Positions 17,547 to 27,733 of a stretch of 64,000 bases of DNA are shown here, one piece after another. The notes below the pieces were generated by a model. That model had not been told where the DNA came from. It saw nothing but the letters and a program-made list of their open reading frames with translations, and ran no database searches. The number at the start of each line of letters is the position of its first letter. Position 1 is the first letter of the stretch. This DNA is from Streptomyces sp. NBC_00620. Its GTDB lineage: Bacteria > Actinomycetota > Actinomycetes > Streptomycetales > Streptomycetaceae. Location: contig NZ_JAPENY010000001.1 in assembly GCF_026341825.1 (NCBI RefSeq), forward strand, positions 3,224,001 through 3,288,000. The letters are read 5' to 3'. The position numbers and the translations under genes are program-made.

Positions 17547-18305
17547 CTAGATGGCCAGGGAGAGGAGCACCGGGCCCGCCCCGCGGTTCAGTGAGTCCGC
17601 CGCCGCGCGAAGCCGGTGCGCGTGCTCGACGGGCAGTGACAGGGCGAGGCAGCCGACGGAAGAGCCCGCCGTGATGGGGACCGCCGCGCACACCGTGCCG
17701 ATCGCGTACTCCTGGAGGTCGAGCACGGGAACGGTGGCCGGCTGGGATTCGAGATGGGACAGCAGCAGCCGCTCGTTGGTGATGGTGCGCGAGGTGAGGC
17801 GGGCCATCTTGTGGCGGGAGAGGTGGTCGCGGCGGCCGTTGTGGTCGAGCTGGCCGAGGAGGCTCTTGCCGATCGCGCTGGCGTGGGCGGAGGAGCGGAA
17901 GTCGACCCATTCGTTGACCGCGGGGGTCGCGGGTCCGTCCGCGTACTGGGTGACGTGGATCTCACCGTCGACGTACCGGCTGATGTAGATCGCGGCGCCG
18001 ACCGTGTCACGCAGCCGGTCGATGGTCTGCTGGAGCTTCTCGCGCAGTGCCCGGTCGCGGCCATGGGCGGAAGTGAGCCGGTTGAGGGCAGCGCCGCTGA
18101 CGTACGCACCGTCGGCGACCTGCTCGACGTACCCCTCCCGGCGCAGCATCAGCAGCAGTTTGGTCAGGCGGTCCGGGCCGAGGCCGGTGCGGCGGGCGAT
18201 CTCGGTGTCGAGGACGCCGGTGGAGTGCCGCGACACCGTCTCCAGGACGCGGAGGGCGTCCTGGGCCGAGTGGTACGGCGCGGTCGGCTCGTTCTTCAGC
18301 GCCAC
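17547..18305 (-). CDS. IclR-family transcriptional regulator
   Basis: A 252-residue regulator. The N-terminal winged helix (ALRVLETVSRHSTGVLDTEIARRTGL) is followed by the IclR effector domain with AIYISRYVDGEI, SSAHASAIGKSLLG and VCAAVPI. IclR proteins sense small carboxylates or amino-acid derivatives. It lies downstream of the EhuBCDA-like transporter on the same strand after a 226-base gap, and is the likely regulator of the 18.5-26.3 kb uptake and catabolic genes. No operator was recognised. Confidence 0.85.
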   Translation of the reverse strand: MALKNEPTAPYHSAQDALRVLETVSRHSTGVLDTEIARRTGLGPDRLTKLLLMLRREGYVEQVADGAYVSGAALNRLTSAHGRDRALREKLQQTIDRLRDTVGAAIYISRYVDGEIHVTQYADGPATPAVNEWVDFRSSAHASAIGKSLLGQLDHNGRRDHLSRHKMARLTSRTITNERLLLSHLESQPATVPVLDLQEYAIGTVCAAVPITAGSSVGCLALSLPVEHAHRLRAAADSLNRGAGPVLLSLAI

Positions 18306-18531
18306 GGTTTCCCCCTGCGCTTTCTGGGCCCTGTTTCGGACAGCTGAGCTTCCACCACGATAGCCGTCAAAGTGCTTGCTGTGAGCGTCTGTTGACGAGA
18401 TTGGTGGCGCGCTCCAAGCCGCTCAGCAGGAACGCGCCACTCTGGCATATGCCGAAGGCAATATGCGTAAGGCATGCCCCACGATCCGGACCTCGCCCCT
18501 TACCTTATTCGGCCCTGTTCACTCCCCGCAA

Positions 18532-19306
<775 letters not shown>

Positions 19307-19317
<11 letters not shown>

Positions 19318-19957
19318 GACGTCGCTCCAGGGCTCGCAGAAGCAGGGAAGCCGGATAGGAAATGAGGATGAAGGCGACACCGATGACCGTGAGCGGCTCG
19401 GTGAACTGGAAATGCTGCTGCGAATACAGCCGCGCCTCACCGAGCATGTCCAGCACGGTGATCGCCATCAGCAGCGGGGTGTCCTTGAGCATCGAGATGA
19501 CGTAGTTGCCAAGGGCCGGGACCACCCGCCGGACGGCCTGCGGCAGGATCACCGCGGTCCAGGTGCGCGTCCGGGGCAGGCTGAGCGCGGTGGCCGCCTC
19601 CCACTGGCCGGCGGGCACACCCTCGATACCGGCCCGGTAGACCTGCATCGTGTACGTCGAGTAGTGCAGCCCGATCGCGACGACACCGGTGGTCAGCGCG
19701 GAGAACGTGATGTCCCACTCGGGCAGTACGTAGAAGAGGAAGAACAACTGCACCAGCAGCGGGGTGTTCCGGACGAACTCCGTGATGACACCCACGGGCC
19801 AGCGCACCCACCTGCTGGGCGTACGCATCAGCAGCGCCCACACAAGGCCGAGCGCGAAGGAGATCACCGAGCCGAGGGCCAGCGCCTGCAGGGTGACCAG
19901 CAGCCCGTCCCAGAAATGCGGCATGAAGTCACTCACCGCGCTCCAGTCCCACTTCAT
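19307..19957 (-). CDS. ehuD: EhuD-like ABC transporter permease
   Basis: A 216-residue inner-membrane permease with about five hydrophobic segments and the EAA-type cytoplasmic loop (GQWEAATALSLPRTRTWTAVILPQA) that docks the ATPase. Its start codon overlaps the preceding permease stop as ATGA. It forms a heterodimer with the next permease in PAAT systems. Confidence 0.82.
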
Positions 19958-20613
19958 GAGGCACCTCCGCCCGCGACCCCGGCCTTGAGCCGCCGTTCCA
20001 GACCGCGCATGACCCGCGTGAGGAGGAAGGCGATCACGAAATAGACCAGCAGGATGTACGTGTAGATCTCCGCGCTCTCCTGCAGGGCCAGCCGCACCAG
20101 GTTGCCGCTGAACGCCAGGTCGCCCATCCCCATGATCGAGACGAGGGCGGTGCCCTTGAGCAGCTCGACCAGCAGGTTGCAGAAGGGCGGGATCATCTCG
20201 GGTATCGCCTGCGGCAGCAGGATCAGCCGCATCCGCTGCCAGGGCGTGAAGCTGAGCGCGACACCGCCCTCGCGCTGCGCGGGATCGACCGCGTTCAGGG
20301 CGCCGCGCACGATCTCGCTGCCGTACGCCCCGTACGTCAGTCCCAGCGCGAGCGTGCCCGCCCACATCGGCACCAGCTGCCAGCCGAAGGCGAGCGGCAG
20401 CACGAAGTACACCCAGAAGATCATGATCAGTGCGGAGGTGCCGCGGAACACCTCGGTGTAGAAGCCCGCGAGGAAGCGGACGATCCACAGCCGGTGGGTG
20501 CGCGCGATCCCCACGACGAAGGAGACGGCACCGGCCAACAGGGCGCTGAAGAACAGCAGTTGGACGGTGACCCAGACCCCTTTGAGTACCAGTTCCCAGA
20601 GTCCCGAGGTCAT
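19954..20613 (-). CDS. ehuC: EhuC-like ABC transporter permease
   Basis: A 219-residue permease with the histidine/glutamine-transporter topology: an N-terminal segment VTVQLLFFSALLAGAVSFVV, the conserved TEVFRGTSALIMI loop, and the EAA loop AQREGGVALSFTPWQRMRLI. The start overlaps the binding-protein stop (ATGA). Confidence 0.82.
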   Translation of the reverse strand: MTSGLWELVLKGVWVTVQLLFFSALLAGAVSFVVGIARTHRLWIVRFLAGFYTEVFRGTSALIMIFWVYFVLPLAFGWQLVPMWAGTLALGLTYGAYGSEIVRGALNAVDPAQREGGVALSFTPWQRMRLILLPQAIPEMIPPFCNLLVELLKGTALVSIMGMGDLAFSGNLVRLALQESAEIYTYILLVYFVIAFLLTRVMRGLERRLKAGVAGGGAS

Positions 20614-21542
20614 CCGCGGCAGAGCTCCTTCGCGGTCATGTCGGTCATCTCGGCCCTGGTGAAACCGAAGGGCTGAAGGATGCGGAACAGTTCGCCGCTG
20701 TCCTTCAGCTTCTTCAGCTCCACGTTGAAGGAGTCCCGCAGCTTCGTCTCGGTGGACCGGAAGGCGAAGCCGCCGCCGTCGATGTGCGGCTTGCCGCCCA
20801 CCAGCGGCGCGAAGGCCTCGGTGCTCTCGGCCTTGGCGGACTTCTTCACCACTTCACGGACGGTCAGCGCGGTTCCGGCGAAGACGTCGGCACGCCCCGC
20901 CTCCACCGCGTTCAGCCCGGCGACCTGATCCGGCACGATCAGGATGTCGCTCTCCTTGTACCCGGCCTCGACGGCGTACTGGATCTCGGCGTAGCCGGTC
21001 CCGGTCGCGAACTTGGCCTTGGCCGCGACGACGTCCTTGTAGTCGTGCAGGTTCTTCGGGTTGCCCTTGCGCACGATGAACGCGTCGAGCATCTGGTAGT
21101 CCGGGTCGGAGAAGATGACCTGCGCACAGCGCTCGGGGTTGATGTACATCCCCGCGGACACGACGTCGAAGGTCTGCGACTGAAGCCCGGGGATGAGCGA
21201 GCCGAACTCGATCGGAACCGGCTGGACGCGATCCACTCCCAGCCGTTTGAAGATGACCTTCGCGAGCTCCGGCGCCTCACCGGTCAGCTTGCCGTCCGTG
21301 TCGATGTAGCCGAACGGGATCTCACCGGCGATACCCAGCCGTACGACGCCCTGCGCCTTGAGCCGGTCCAGGAGATCGCCGCCGTCCACGCCGGACGCCG
21401 TGGCGACCCGGCTGCAACCGGCCGCGCCCAGCGCGCCGACGGCACCGAGTGCCGAGGCGCCGGCGAGCAGCGCCCGCCGGCTGGGACTTCGTTTCTCCGC
21501 GTCCCTCGCGTTCTTCGTGTCGTTTCTCAGTGATGGAGCCAT
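20610..21542 (-). CDS. ehuB: EhuB-like solute-binding lipoprotein
   Basis: A 310-residue binding protein. The N-terminus has a twin-arginine pair (SRRALLAG) followed by a lipobox ending at Cys43 (GAAGC), so it is a Tat-type lipoprotein. The mature part has the family 3 solute-binding fold (RLGIAGEIPFGYIDTDGKLTG, EFGSLIPGLQSQTFDVVSAGMYI). It is the first gene of the four-gene transporter operon. A 109-base gap separates it from the divergent DUF3830 gene, which must hold both promoters. Confidence 0.82.
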   Translation of the reverse strand: MAPSLRNDTKNARDAEKRSPSRRALLAGASALGAVGALGAAGCSRVATASGVDGGDLLDRLKAQGVVRLGIAGEIPFGYIDTDGKLTGEAPELAKVIFKRLGVDRVQPVPIEFGSLIPGLQSQTFDVVSAGMYINPERCAQVIFSDPDYQMLDAFIVRKGNPKNLHDYKDVVAAKAKFATGTGYAEIQYAVEAGYKESDILIVPDQVAGLNAVEAGRADVFAGTALTVREVVKKSAKAESTEAFAPLVGGKPHIDGGGFAFRSTETKLRDSFNVELKKLKDSGELFRILQPFGFTRAEMTDMTAKELCRG

Positions 21543-21651
21543 GGCCGCGCGGCTACCCGAGCCGATCCGACTTATGCGGATCGATTTGAGCCCCGTACGC
21601 CTCCCTGATCCCGGGGCAGGCCCTCTTGACCGCGGCGGGACCATGGAGTGC

Positions 21652-22158
21652 ATGACCCACCGCGATTCCGACCGCCACATCGAGATCTCCCTGGTCAAGC
21701 GGGGAGTCCACTGCACGGCGAAGCTGCTCGACGACCGCGCGCCGATCACCTGCGCGGCGGTGTGGGACGCCCTCCCGCTGAGCGGCGACGTCTACCACGC
21801 GAAGTACGCCCGCAACGAGATCTACGCCCTCTTCCCACCCTTCGCACACACGGAACCACCCCTGGAGAACCCGACAGTCACCCCGATACCCGGCGATCTA
21901 TGCTATTTCGCCTTCGAGGGCACAGAGTTGGGCACCAAGGCGTACGGCTACGACACCGAGGTGAAGTCGGGCGCCACGGTCGTCGACCTCGCCCTCTTCT
22001 ACGAGCGCAACAACCTGCTGCTCAACGGCGATGTCGGCTGGGTGCCGGGCATCGTCTGGGGCCAGGTGACCGAGGGCCTCGACACGATGGCCGAGGCCTG
22101 CAACGACCTGTGGCGCTCGGGGGCGCTGGGGGAGACGCTCAGCTTCCGCCGGATCTAG
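21652..22158 (+). CDS. DUF3830 (cyclophilin-like) protein
   Basis: A 168-residue soluble protein of the DUF3830 family, whose fold is cyclophilin-like (EISLVKRGVHCTAKLLDDRAP, LPLSGDVYHAKYARNEIYAL). Such genes are often found with Asp/Glu-racemase-like and amide-cleaving genes; the biochemical role is unknown. Starts at 21643 and 21652 are both possible; the second has GGAG nearby. The stop codon overlaps that of the convergent amidase gene. Confidence 0.72.
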   Translation: MTHRDSDRHIEISLVKRGVHCTAKLLDDRAPITCAAVWDALPLSGDVYHAKYARNEIYALFPPFAHTEPPLENPTVTPIPGDLCYFAFEGTELGTKAYGYDTEVKSGATVVDLALFYERNNLLLNGDVGWVPGIVWGQVTEGLDTMAEACNDLWRSGALGETLSFRRI

Positions 22159-23564
22159 TTCTCGATTGGCTCAGGGCGAGCCACCCCCGCGGCTCCCGCC
22201 TCGTACAGCGCGTGTGCCGTGCGCAGGACGAGGTCGTCGCGGTGGCGGGCGGCCACGATCTGCAGGCCGATCGGGAGGCCGTCCGGGTCCAGCCCGACCG
22301 GGACGGTCGCCGCCGGCTGCTGGGTCAGGTTGAAGGGGTACGTGAACGGGGTCCAGCCCGTCCAGCGGCGGTGGCCGGAGTTCTTCGGCACCTCCGCGCC
22401 CGCCTCGAACGCGGTCAGCGGGAGCGTCGGCGTGACCAGGATGTCGTACGACTCGTGGAAGAGGCCCATCCGCCGGCCCAGCTCCATACGGACGTCCACC
22501 GCAGCCAGGTACTCAAGGGCGTTGACGCGGGCGCCGAGGTCGCGGATCTCGCGGAGGCCGGGGTCGAGCAACTCCCGCTGGTGGGGCCCGAAACGCTGGG
22601 TCACACGGGCCGCCCCCGCGAACCAGAGCGTGTGGAAGGCGTCCACCGGATCGGTGAAGTCGGGGTCGGCCTCGGTGACGTACGCGCCGAGCCTGGCGAG
22701 CCGCTCCACCGTCCCCCGTACCGCCGCCGCGACCGCCGGCTGGACCGCGACCTGCCCGCCCAGCGAGGGCGAGTACGCGACCCGCAGCCCCCGCACCCCG
22801 CCCGCCAGCGCGTCCACGAACGAGCCGGTCACCGGCCCGAGCGCCGACCAGTCCCGCGCGTCGGGCCCGCTGATCACGTCCATCATCAGCGCGGCATCGG
22901 CGGCGTCCCTGGTCATCGGCCCCACATGCGAGAGCGTCCCGAAGGCGCTCGCCGGATACAGCGGCACCCTCCCGTACGTCGGCTTCAGCGCGAAGATCCC
23001 GCAGAAGGCGGCCGGGATACGGACGCTGCCACCCCCGTCCGTGCCCAGCGACAGCGGACCCGCGCCGAGCGCGACGGCCGCCGCGCTGCCGCCGCTGGAG
23101 CCGCCCGCGGTGCGCGAGACGTCGTAGGGATTGCGCGTCGCTCCGGAGAGCGGCGAGTCCGTGACGCCCTTCCAGCCGAACTCGGGTGTCGTCGTCTTGC
23201 CGAGAAAGACGGCGCCGTGTTCGCGCAGGCGGGCGACGGACGGCGCGTCCTCGTCCCAACTGCCCTGCGCATCCACGTTCTTGGAGCCGCGCAGGGTCGG
23301 GCCGCCGCGCAGCAGGATGATGTCCTTGACGGTGACCGGGACGCCGTCGAGCAGGCCCGCGGGCGCGCCCCGCCGCCAGCGTTCCGCCGACTCCCCTGCC
23401 CGGGTGAGGGCTTCGTCCGCGTCCACCCGCACGAACGCGTTCACGGCGGGCTGGACGCGACCGGCCTGATCGAGGGCCGCGCGCGTCGCGTCCACGGGGC
23501 TGAATTCGCCCTTGCGGTAGCCGTCGACCAGTTGCATGGCGGTCAGCTCGGTGAGTTCCGACAT
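22155..23564 (-). CDS. Amidase signature family enzyme
   Basis: A 469-residue amidase. The Ser-cisSer-Lys triad is visible: Lys in GVPVTVKD, the Gly/Ser-rich block GGSSGGSAAAVALG, and the nucleophile Ser in GTDGGGSVRIPAA. Length is typical. GGAGGGG precedes the ATG at 23564. It should hydrolyse an amide; the natural substrate is probably a product imported by the adjacent transporter. It lies 50 bases downstream of the dehydrogenase, likely co-transcribed. Confidence 0.87.
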   Translation of the reverse strand: MSELTELTAMQLVDGYRKGEFSPVDATRAALDQAGRVQPAVNAFVRVDADEALTRAGESAERWRRGAPAGLLDGVPVTVKDIILLRGGPTLRGSKNVDAQGSWDEDAPSVARLREHGAVFLGKTTTPEFGWKGVTDSPLSGATRNPYDVSRTAGGSSGGSAAAVALGAGPLSLGTDGGGSVRIPAAFCGIFALKPTYGRVPLYPASAFGTLSHVGPMTRDAADAALMMDVISGPDARDWSALGPVTGSFVDALAGGVRGLRVAYSPSLGGQVAVQPAVAAAVRGTVERLARLGAYVTEADPDFTDPVDAFHTLWFAGAARVTQRFGPHQRELLDPGLREIRDLGARVNALEYLAAVDVRMELGRRMGLFHESYDILVTPTLPLTAFEAGAEVPKNSGHRRWTGWTPFTYPFNLTQQPAATVPVGLDPDGLPIGLQIVAARHRDDLVLRTAHALYEAGAAGVARPEPIEN

Positions 23565-23614
23565 CGGCCCCTCCAAAGGGAGTTCAGTGTCACGGCCAGA
23601 GGGAGCTGGGGAGT

Positions 23615-24562
23615 TCAGTGCCCCGGTACATATCCACGCTTCTTGTCGACGACGTTCGCCAGCGGCTTCCCCGCCTCCCAACGCTCGTACAACTCCACGA
23701 ACTGCGTGCCGAGTTCATCGCGCCAGCCGACGGTGTCCCCGCTCATGTGCGGTGACACGATCAGCCCCGGCACCTCCCACAACGGGCTGTCAGGGCCGAG
23801 CGGTTCGTGCTGGAAGACATCGAGGGCGGCCCCAGCGATCCACCGCTTCGACAGCGCCTCCATGAGCGCGTCCTCGACGACGAGCTGCCCGCGTCCGACG
23901 TTGATGAAGCGAGCCGACGGCTGCATCATCCCGAAGCGCCGCGCGCCGAACATGCCGTACGTGGCCTCGGTGAGCGGCGCCGCGGACACCACCCAGTCGG
24001 CGCGCGCCATCAGCCGGTCCAGTTCCTCGGGGCCGTGGATGCCGGTACGCGGGGTGCGTCCCACCAGGGCCGTCGTGATGCCAAGTGCCTTGAGGGACTT
24101 GACGATCGCCCGCCCGATCGGCCCGGAACCCACCACGCAGGCGCGCGTGCCCGCCACCCGCTGCGACTCCCGGTGCCGCCACGCCCGCTGCCTCTGCAGG
24201 TCCCACGTCCTCGGCAGATCCTTGGCCATCGTGAGGACCAGCGCGGCGACGTACTCCGCGATCGGCTCGTCGAAGACTCCGCGCGCGTTCGTCACCACCG
24301 TGTCGGACGCGGCGAGTTCGGGGCACATCAGATGGTCCACACCCGCGCTCGCCGTGTGCACCCAGCGCGGCCGCGGACCCGCACCGGGCCAGGCGTCGCG
24401 CACGGCGTGCGAGGTGAAGTCCCAGACGAGCAGGACGTCGGCGCGCGGCAGCAGCTCGGCCAGCGTGGACGCGTCGGCGTGCTCGATCCGGACCCGCCCA
24501 GTGAGTTTGCCGAGGCGGGGGAGCGGTTCGGCGTCGAGGACAAGCAGAGTCGTACCGGGCAT
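23615..24562 (-). CDS. D-2-hydroxyacid dehydrogenase
   Basis: A 315-residue NAD-dependent dehydrogenase. The nucleotide site is VVGSGPIGRAIV, and the catalytic trio is Arg in NVGRGQLV, Glu in HEPLGPDSPLW and His in SPHMSGD. It belongs to the divergent branch of the family with a degenerate N-terminal domain (WVHTASAGVDHLM). I use the ATG at 24562; the frame runs further upstream without codon bias. It is divergent from the Asp/Glu-racemase-like pair. Confidence 0.85.
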   Translation of the reverse strand: MPGTTLLVLDAEPLPRLGKLTGRVRIEHADASTLAELLPRADVLLVWDFTSHAVRDAWPGAGPRPRWVHTASAGVDHLMCPELAASDTVVTNARGVFDEPIAEYVAALVLTMAKDLPRTWDLQRQRAWRHRESQRVAGTRACVVGSGPIGRAIVKSLKALGITTALVGRTPRTGIHGPEELDRLMARADWVVSAAPLTEATYGMFGARRFGMMQPSARFINVGRGQLVVEDALMEALSKRWIAGAALDVFQHEPLGPDSPLWEVPGLIVSPHMSGDTVGWRDELGTQFVELYERWEAGKPLANVVDKKRGYVPGH

Positions 24563-24783
24563 CGTCGGGAAACCGTTTCGCAATACGGGTCCGCTTCTCT
24601 GAAGGGGTGCTCGTCTGAAGAGGTGTCTCTTCGAAGGGATGCTTCTCCGAAGAGTTGAGGGTGGGTCATAGCCGTCTGAGATGCGCGGATTGACCACGCT
24701 CGCACCCGAACCTACCTTCGTCAACACGGATCCGAGTACGGACCGTTGCTCACCCGTTTCCCTCAGTGAGGCCGGTGCCTGCC

Positions 24784-25578
24784 ATGGACGTCTCCTTTCT
24801 CGGCGGACCCCGGCCGCAACGCGGCATCGGCGTCGTCGCCCCGTTCGACTTCGCCCTCGACCGCGAACTGTGGCGCTGGGTCCCGGACGACGTCTCCCTG
24901 CACCTCACCCGCACCCCGTTCGTGCCGGTCGAGGTCAGCCTGGACCTGGCCCGCCTGGTATCCGAGCATGAGACGCTCGGCAACGCGGTACGCGCGCTGA
25001 ACGCGGTCGCGCCCGAGGTCGTCGCGTACGCCTGCACCTCGGGCAGTTTCGTGGGCGGAGTGGCGGGCGAGCGGGCGATGTGCGAGGCGATGACACGGGC
25101 GGGCGCGGTCCCGTCGGTCACCACCTCGGGCGCCCTGCTCGAAGCGCTGGGGGAGTTGGGCGCCCGCCGAATCGCGCTCGTCACCCCCTACACGGTTTCG
25201 GTGACCCAGTCCCTGGAGGAGTACCTGGCCGAGGCCGGCATCACGGTCACGGGCCGCGCCTCGCTCGGCCTGACCAGCCACATCTGGAAGGTCCCGTACC
25301 GCGAGGTGGTCGAAATGGCCCGCGGCAGCGTCCGGGACTCCACCGAAGCGCTCTTCATCAGCTGCACCAACCTTCCGACGTACGACGTCATCCCCCAGCT
25401 GGAGGCCGAGCTGCGGATCCCGGTGATCTCGGCCAACCAGGTGACGATGTGGGCAGCCCTGCGGCATCTGGGTACCCGGGCGGTGGGGCCCTATCAGGCG
25501 CTGCTGGACGAATCGGCTCGCCCTCGCCAGAGCGGCCCCGTACTGCCGGAACGGAACCAGCAGGAAGGTTGGGCATGA
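24784..25578 (+). CDS. Asp/Glu racemase-like (maleate isomerase family) protein 1
   Basis: A 264-residue protein of the maleate cis-trans isomerase / arylmalonate decarboxylase family. Two candidate catalytic cysteines are in AYACTSGSF and FISCTNLPT, the two-Cys arrangement of the superfamily. The C-terminal block ISANQVTMW is also typical. The ATG at 24784 is used; a GTG lies 18 bases before. It is the first of a coupled tandem pair. Confidence 0.8.
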   Translation: MDVSFLGGPRPQRGIGVVAPFDFALDRELWRWVPDDVSLHLTRTPFVPVEVSLDLARLVSEHETLGNAVRALNAVAPEVVAYACTSGSFVGGVAGERAMCEAMTRAGAVPSVTTSGALLEALGELGARRIALVTPYTVSVTQSLEEYLAEAGITVTGRASLGLTSHIWKVPYREVVEMARGSVRDSTEALFISCTNLPTYDVIPQLEAELRIPVISANQVTMWAALRHLGTRAVGPYQALLDESARPRQSGPVLPERNQQEGWA

Positions 25579-26306
25579 CCGCACTGGGATTCCTCTACCC
25601 GGGCCACTCGGCCGAGGACGACTACCCGCGCATGGAGCAGCTCCTCGGCAGCGACATCCGCCTGCCCGTCGTCCACACGGACATCGGCGAGGACGCGCAC
25701 CGGGTGGACGCGCTCCTCGAGATGGGCTCGGCGGCGCGGCTCGCGGCGGGGGTCGAGGAGCTGCGGCTCTCGGGGGCCGAGGCGGTGGTGTGGGCCTGCA
25801 CCAGTGGGAGCTTCGTGTACGGCTGGGAGGGCGCCCACGAACAGGTCCGCTCCCTCGCCCGTGCGGCGGGGCTGCCCGCTTCTTCCACCTCCTTCGCATT
25901 CGCCTACGCGGTAAGGGAGTTGGGGGTGCGTCGGGTTGCCATCGCGGCGACGTACCCGGACGACGTGACCGCGCTCTTCGCCGCGTTCCTGGGCGACGCC
26001 GGTGTCGAGGTGGTCTCGGTGCGTGCCTCCGGGATCGTCACCGCCGCGGAGGTCGGCACCTGGGGCGAGGCCGAGGTCCTCGCCCTGGCCCGCGAGGCCG
26101 ACCACCCCGACGCGGACGCCGTCCTACTCCCCGACACCGCCCTCCACACCGCCTCCCACATCCCGGCCCTGGAGACGGCCCTGGCCAAGCCGGTCCTCAC
26201 CGCGAACCAGGTCACGGTCTGGGAGGCACTACGGCTGACGAGCCGCCGCGTGAACGCCCCCGAACTGGGCACGCTGTTCACGAAGGAACCGCTGGTGCAG
26301 GCGTGA
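25575..26306 (+). CDS. Asp/Glu racemase-like protein 2, second Cys absent
   Basis: A 243-residue paralogue of the preceding gene, overlapping its stop as ATGA. The first Cys is kept (VWACTSGSF) but the second site reads LLPDTALHT, with Asp where the partner has Cys. The closing block LTANQVTVW is present. A one-Cys enzyme of this fold may be a decarboxylase or racemase of different mechanism, or a partner subunit of the first protein. Substrate unknown. Confidence 0.78.
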   Translation: MTALGFLYPGHSAEDDYPRMEQLLGSDIRLPVVHTDIGEDAHRVDALLEMGSAARLAAGVEELRLSGAEAVVWACTSGSFVYGWEGAHEQVRSLARAAGLPASSTSFAFAYAVRELGVRRVAIAATYPDDVTALFAAFLGDAGVEVVSVRASGIVTAAEVGTWGEAEVLALAREADHPDADAVLLPDTALHTASHIPALETALAKPVLTANQVTVWEALRLTSRRVNAPELGTLFTKEPLVQA

Positions 26307-26318
26307 GGGGTGGGGAGT

Positions 26319-26421
26319 TTTTCGCCCCCTCCGCCCCTACCCGTCCCGTTCCTGGGGGCTGCCGCCCCCAGACCCCCGCTTGTCGGCCTGGACGGCCTCG
26401 TCCTCAAACGCCGGACGGGCT
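26319..26421 (-). repeat. Interspersed repeat R1, copy 2 (inverted)
   Basis: Reverse-complement copy of the repeat at 13497, running from CGCCCCCTCCGCCCC to CAAACGCCGGACGGGC. It lies seven bases from copy 3 in the opposite orientation, forming one long imperfect palindrome after the racemase-like pair. That palindrome could act as a terminator. Together the copies fill most of the 305-base gap; I see no gene there. Confidence 0.8.
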
Positions 26422-26428
26422 AGGGGTA

Positions 26429-26507
26429 GCCCCTCCGGCGTTTGAGGAGCGGGGTCTGGGGCGGAGCCCCAGGAACAAGGGTCGGGTAGGGGCGGAGGGG
26501 GCGAAAA
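26429..26507 (+). repeat. Interspersed repeat R1, copy 3
   Basis: Shortened copy (about 79 bases) from CCCCTCCGGCGTTTGAGGAG to GGCGGAGGGGGCGAAAA, facing away from copy 2. Confidence 0.8.
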
Positions 26508-26611
26508 ACGCCTTGCCCCAGCCCCCACCCCACCCCACCCCCGGGAATAACCGGGGACACCCTCCTGTTACCCCGCGGACAGCGCGACGCACGAAAACAG
26601 GAGGCACCCCG

Positions 26612-27706
26612 GTGAACGAGACGGACGAGATCCGCGGCAAGGCAGAGGGCACCGCCCCGGTGCCTCTCTCCGTACTGGACCTGGTCACAGTCGGCGCAGG
26701 CCGCACAGCGACCGAAGCCCTCCGCACCAGCGTCCAGATCTCCCGCCTCGCGGAATCCCGCGGCTTCCACCGCTACTGGGTGGCCGAACACCACTCCATG
26801 CCGGGCGTGGCGTCATCGTCCCCAGCGGTGATCCTCGCCCACCTGGCAGCCCACACGACCCGCATCCGCCTCGGCTCGGGCGGCGTCATGCTCCCCAACC
26901 ACGCCCCGCTGGTCATCGCGGAGCAGTTCGGCACCCTGGAGGCGATGGCCCCGGGCCGAGTTGACCTGGGCCTGGGCAGGGCCCCCGGCACGGACGGAGC
27001 CACAGCCGCGGCCCTCCGCCGCACGGACCGCCTGAACGAAGGCGCCGACGACTTCCCCGAACAGCTCGCGGAGCTGACCCGCTTCCTGGACGACGACTTC
27101 CCGCCCGGCCACCGATACGCCCGTATCCACGCCGTCCCGGGCCCGATCCAGTCGACCTCCCCCGGCGGAGTCCAGTCCCCGCACCGCCCCCCGATCTGGC
27201 TCCTCGGCTCCTCCGGCTTCAGCGCCCGCCTCGCCGGATCCCTCGGCCTCCCCTTCGCCTTCGCCCACCACTTCTCGGCCCAGAACACGATCCCGGCCCT
27301 GGACCTCTACCGGGAGTCCTTCCGCCCGAGCGCAGTCCTGGACGCCCCGTACGCCCTCATCGGCGTCTCCGCCCTCGCCACGGACGACGAGAAGGAGGCC
27401 CGCCGCCAGGTCCTGGCCGCCGCCCTGAACATGGTCCGCCTGCGCACCGGCCGACCGGGCCTGGTCCCGACCCCGGAGGAGGCCGAGGCGTACGAATTCA
27501 GCGCGATGGAGCGTGAGTTCATCGACACCTGGAACTCCAACGTCATCCACGGCACCTCGGACGAGGTCCGCGCGGGCCTCGACGACCTCCAGAAGCGCAC
27601 GGGCGCCGACGAGTTGATGCTCACCTCGCACGCCCACAGCGGCGACCTACGGCTGCGCTCGTACGAACTGATCGCGGACGCGTACGGGTTGCCGCAGGCG
27701 TCCTGA
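26612..27706 (+). CDS. LLM-class flavin-dependent oxidoreductase
   Basis: A 364-residue luciferase-like monooxygenase of the single-component type-1 subgroup (short proteins that begin PLSVLDLVTVG). Motifs: RYWVAEHHSMPG, RLGSGGVMLPNHAPL, EQFGTLEAMAPGRVDLGLGRAPGTD and the late GTSDEVRAGL block. It should bind FMNH2 or F420H2 and oxidise an unknown small substrate. AGGAGG lies 8 bases before the GTG start at 26612. Confidence 0.87.
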   Translation: MNETDEIRGKAEGTAPVPLSVLDLVTVGAGRTATEALRTSVQISRLAESRGFHRYWVAEHHSMPGVASSSPAVILAHLAAHTTRIRLGSGGVMLPNHAPLVIAEQFGTLEAMAPGRVDLGLGRAPGTDGATAAALRRTDRLNEGADDFPEQLAELTRFLDDDFPPGHRYARIHAVPGPIQSTSPGGVQSPHRPPIWLLGSSGFSARLAGSLGLPFAFAHHFSAQNTIPALDLYRESFRPSAVLDAPYALIGVSALATDDEKEARRQVLAAALNMVRLRTGRPGLVPTPEEAEAYEFSAMEREFIDTWNSNVIHGTSDEVRAGLDDLQKRTGADELMLTSHAHSGDLRLRSYELIADAYGLPQAS

Positions 27707-27733
27707 ACCCGCCGCTCGGACCGAACCCGCTGC

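Noticed and set aside
21648..24602. Long plus-strand frame of about 984 codons opposite the amidase and dehydrogenase genes
   Set aside because: Antisense to two well-supported enzymes; composition is a typical GC-skew artefact.
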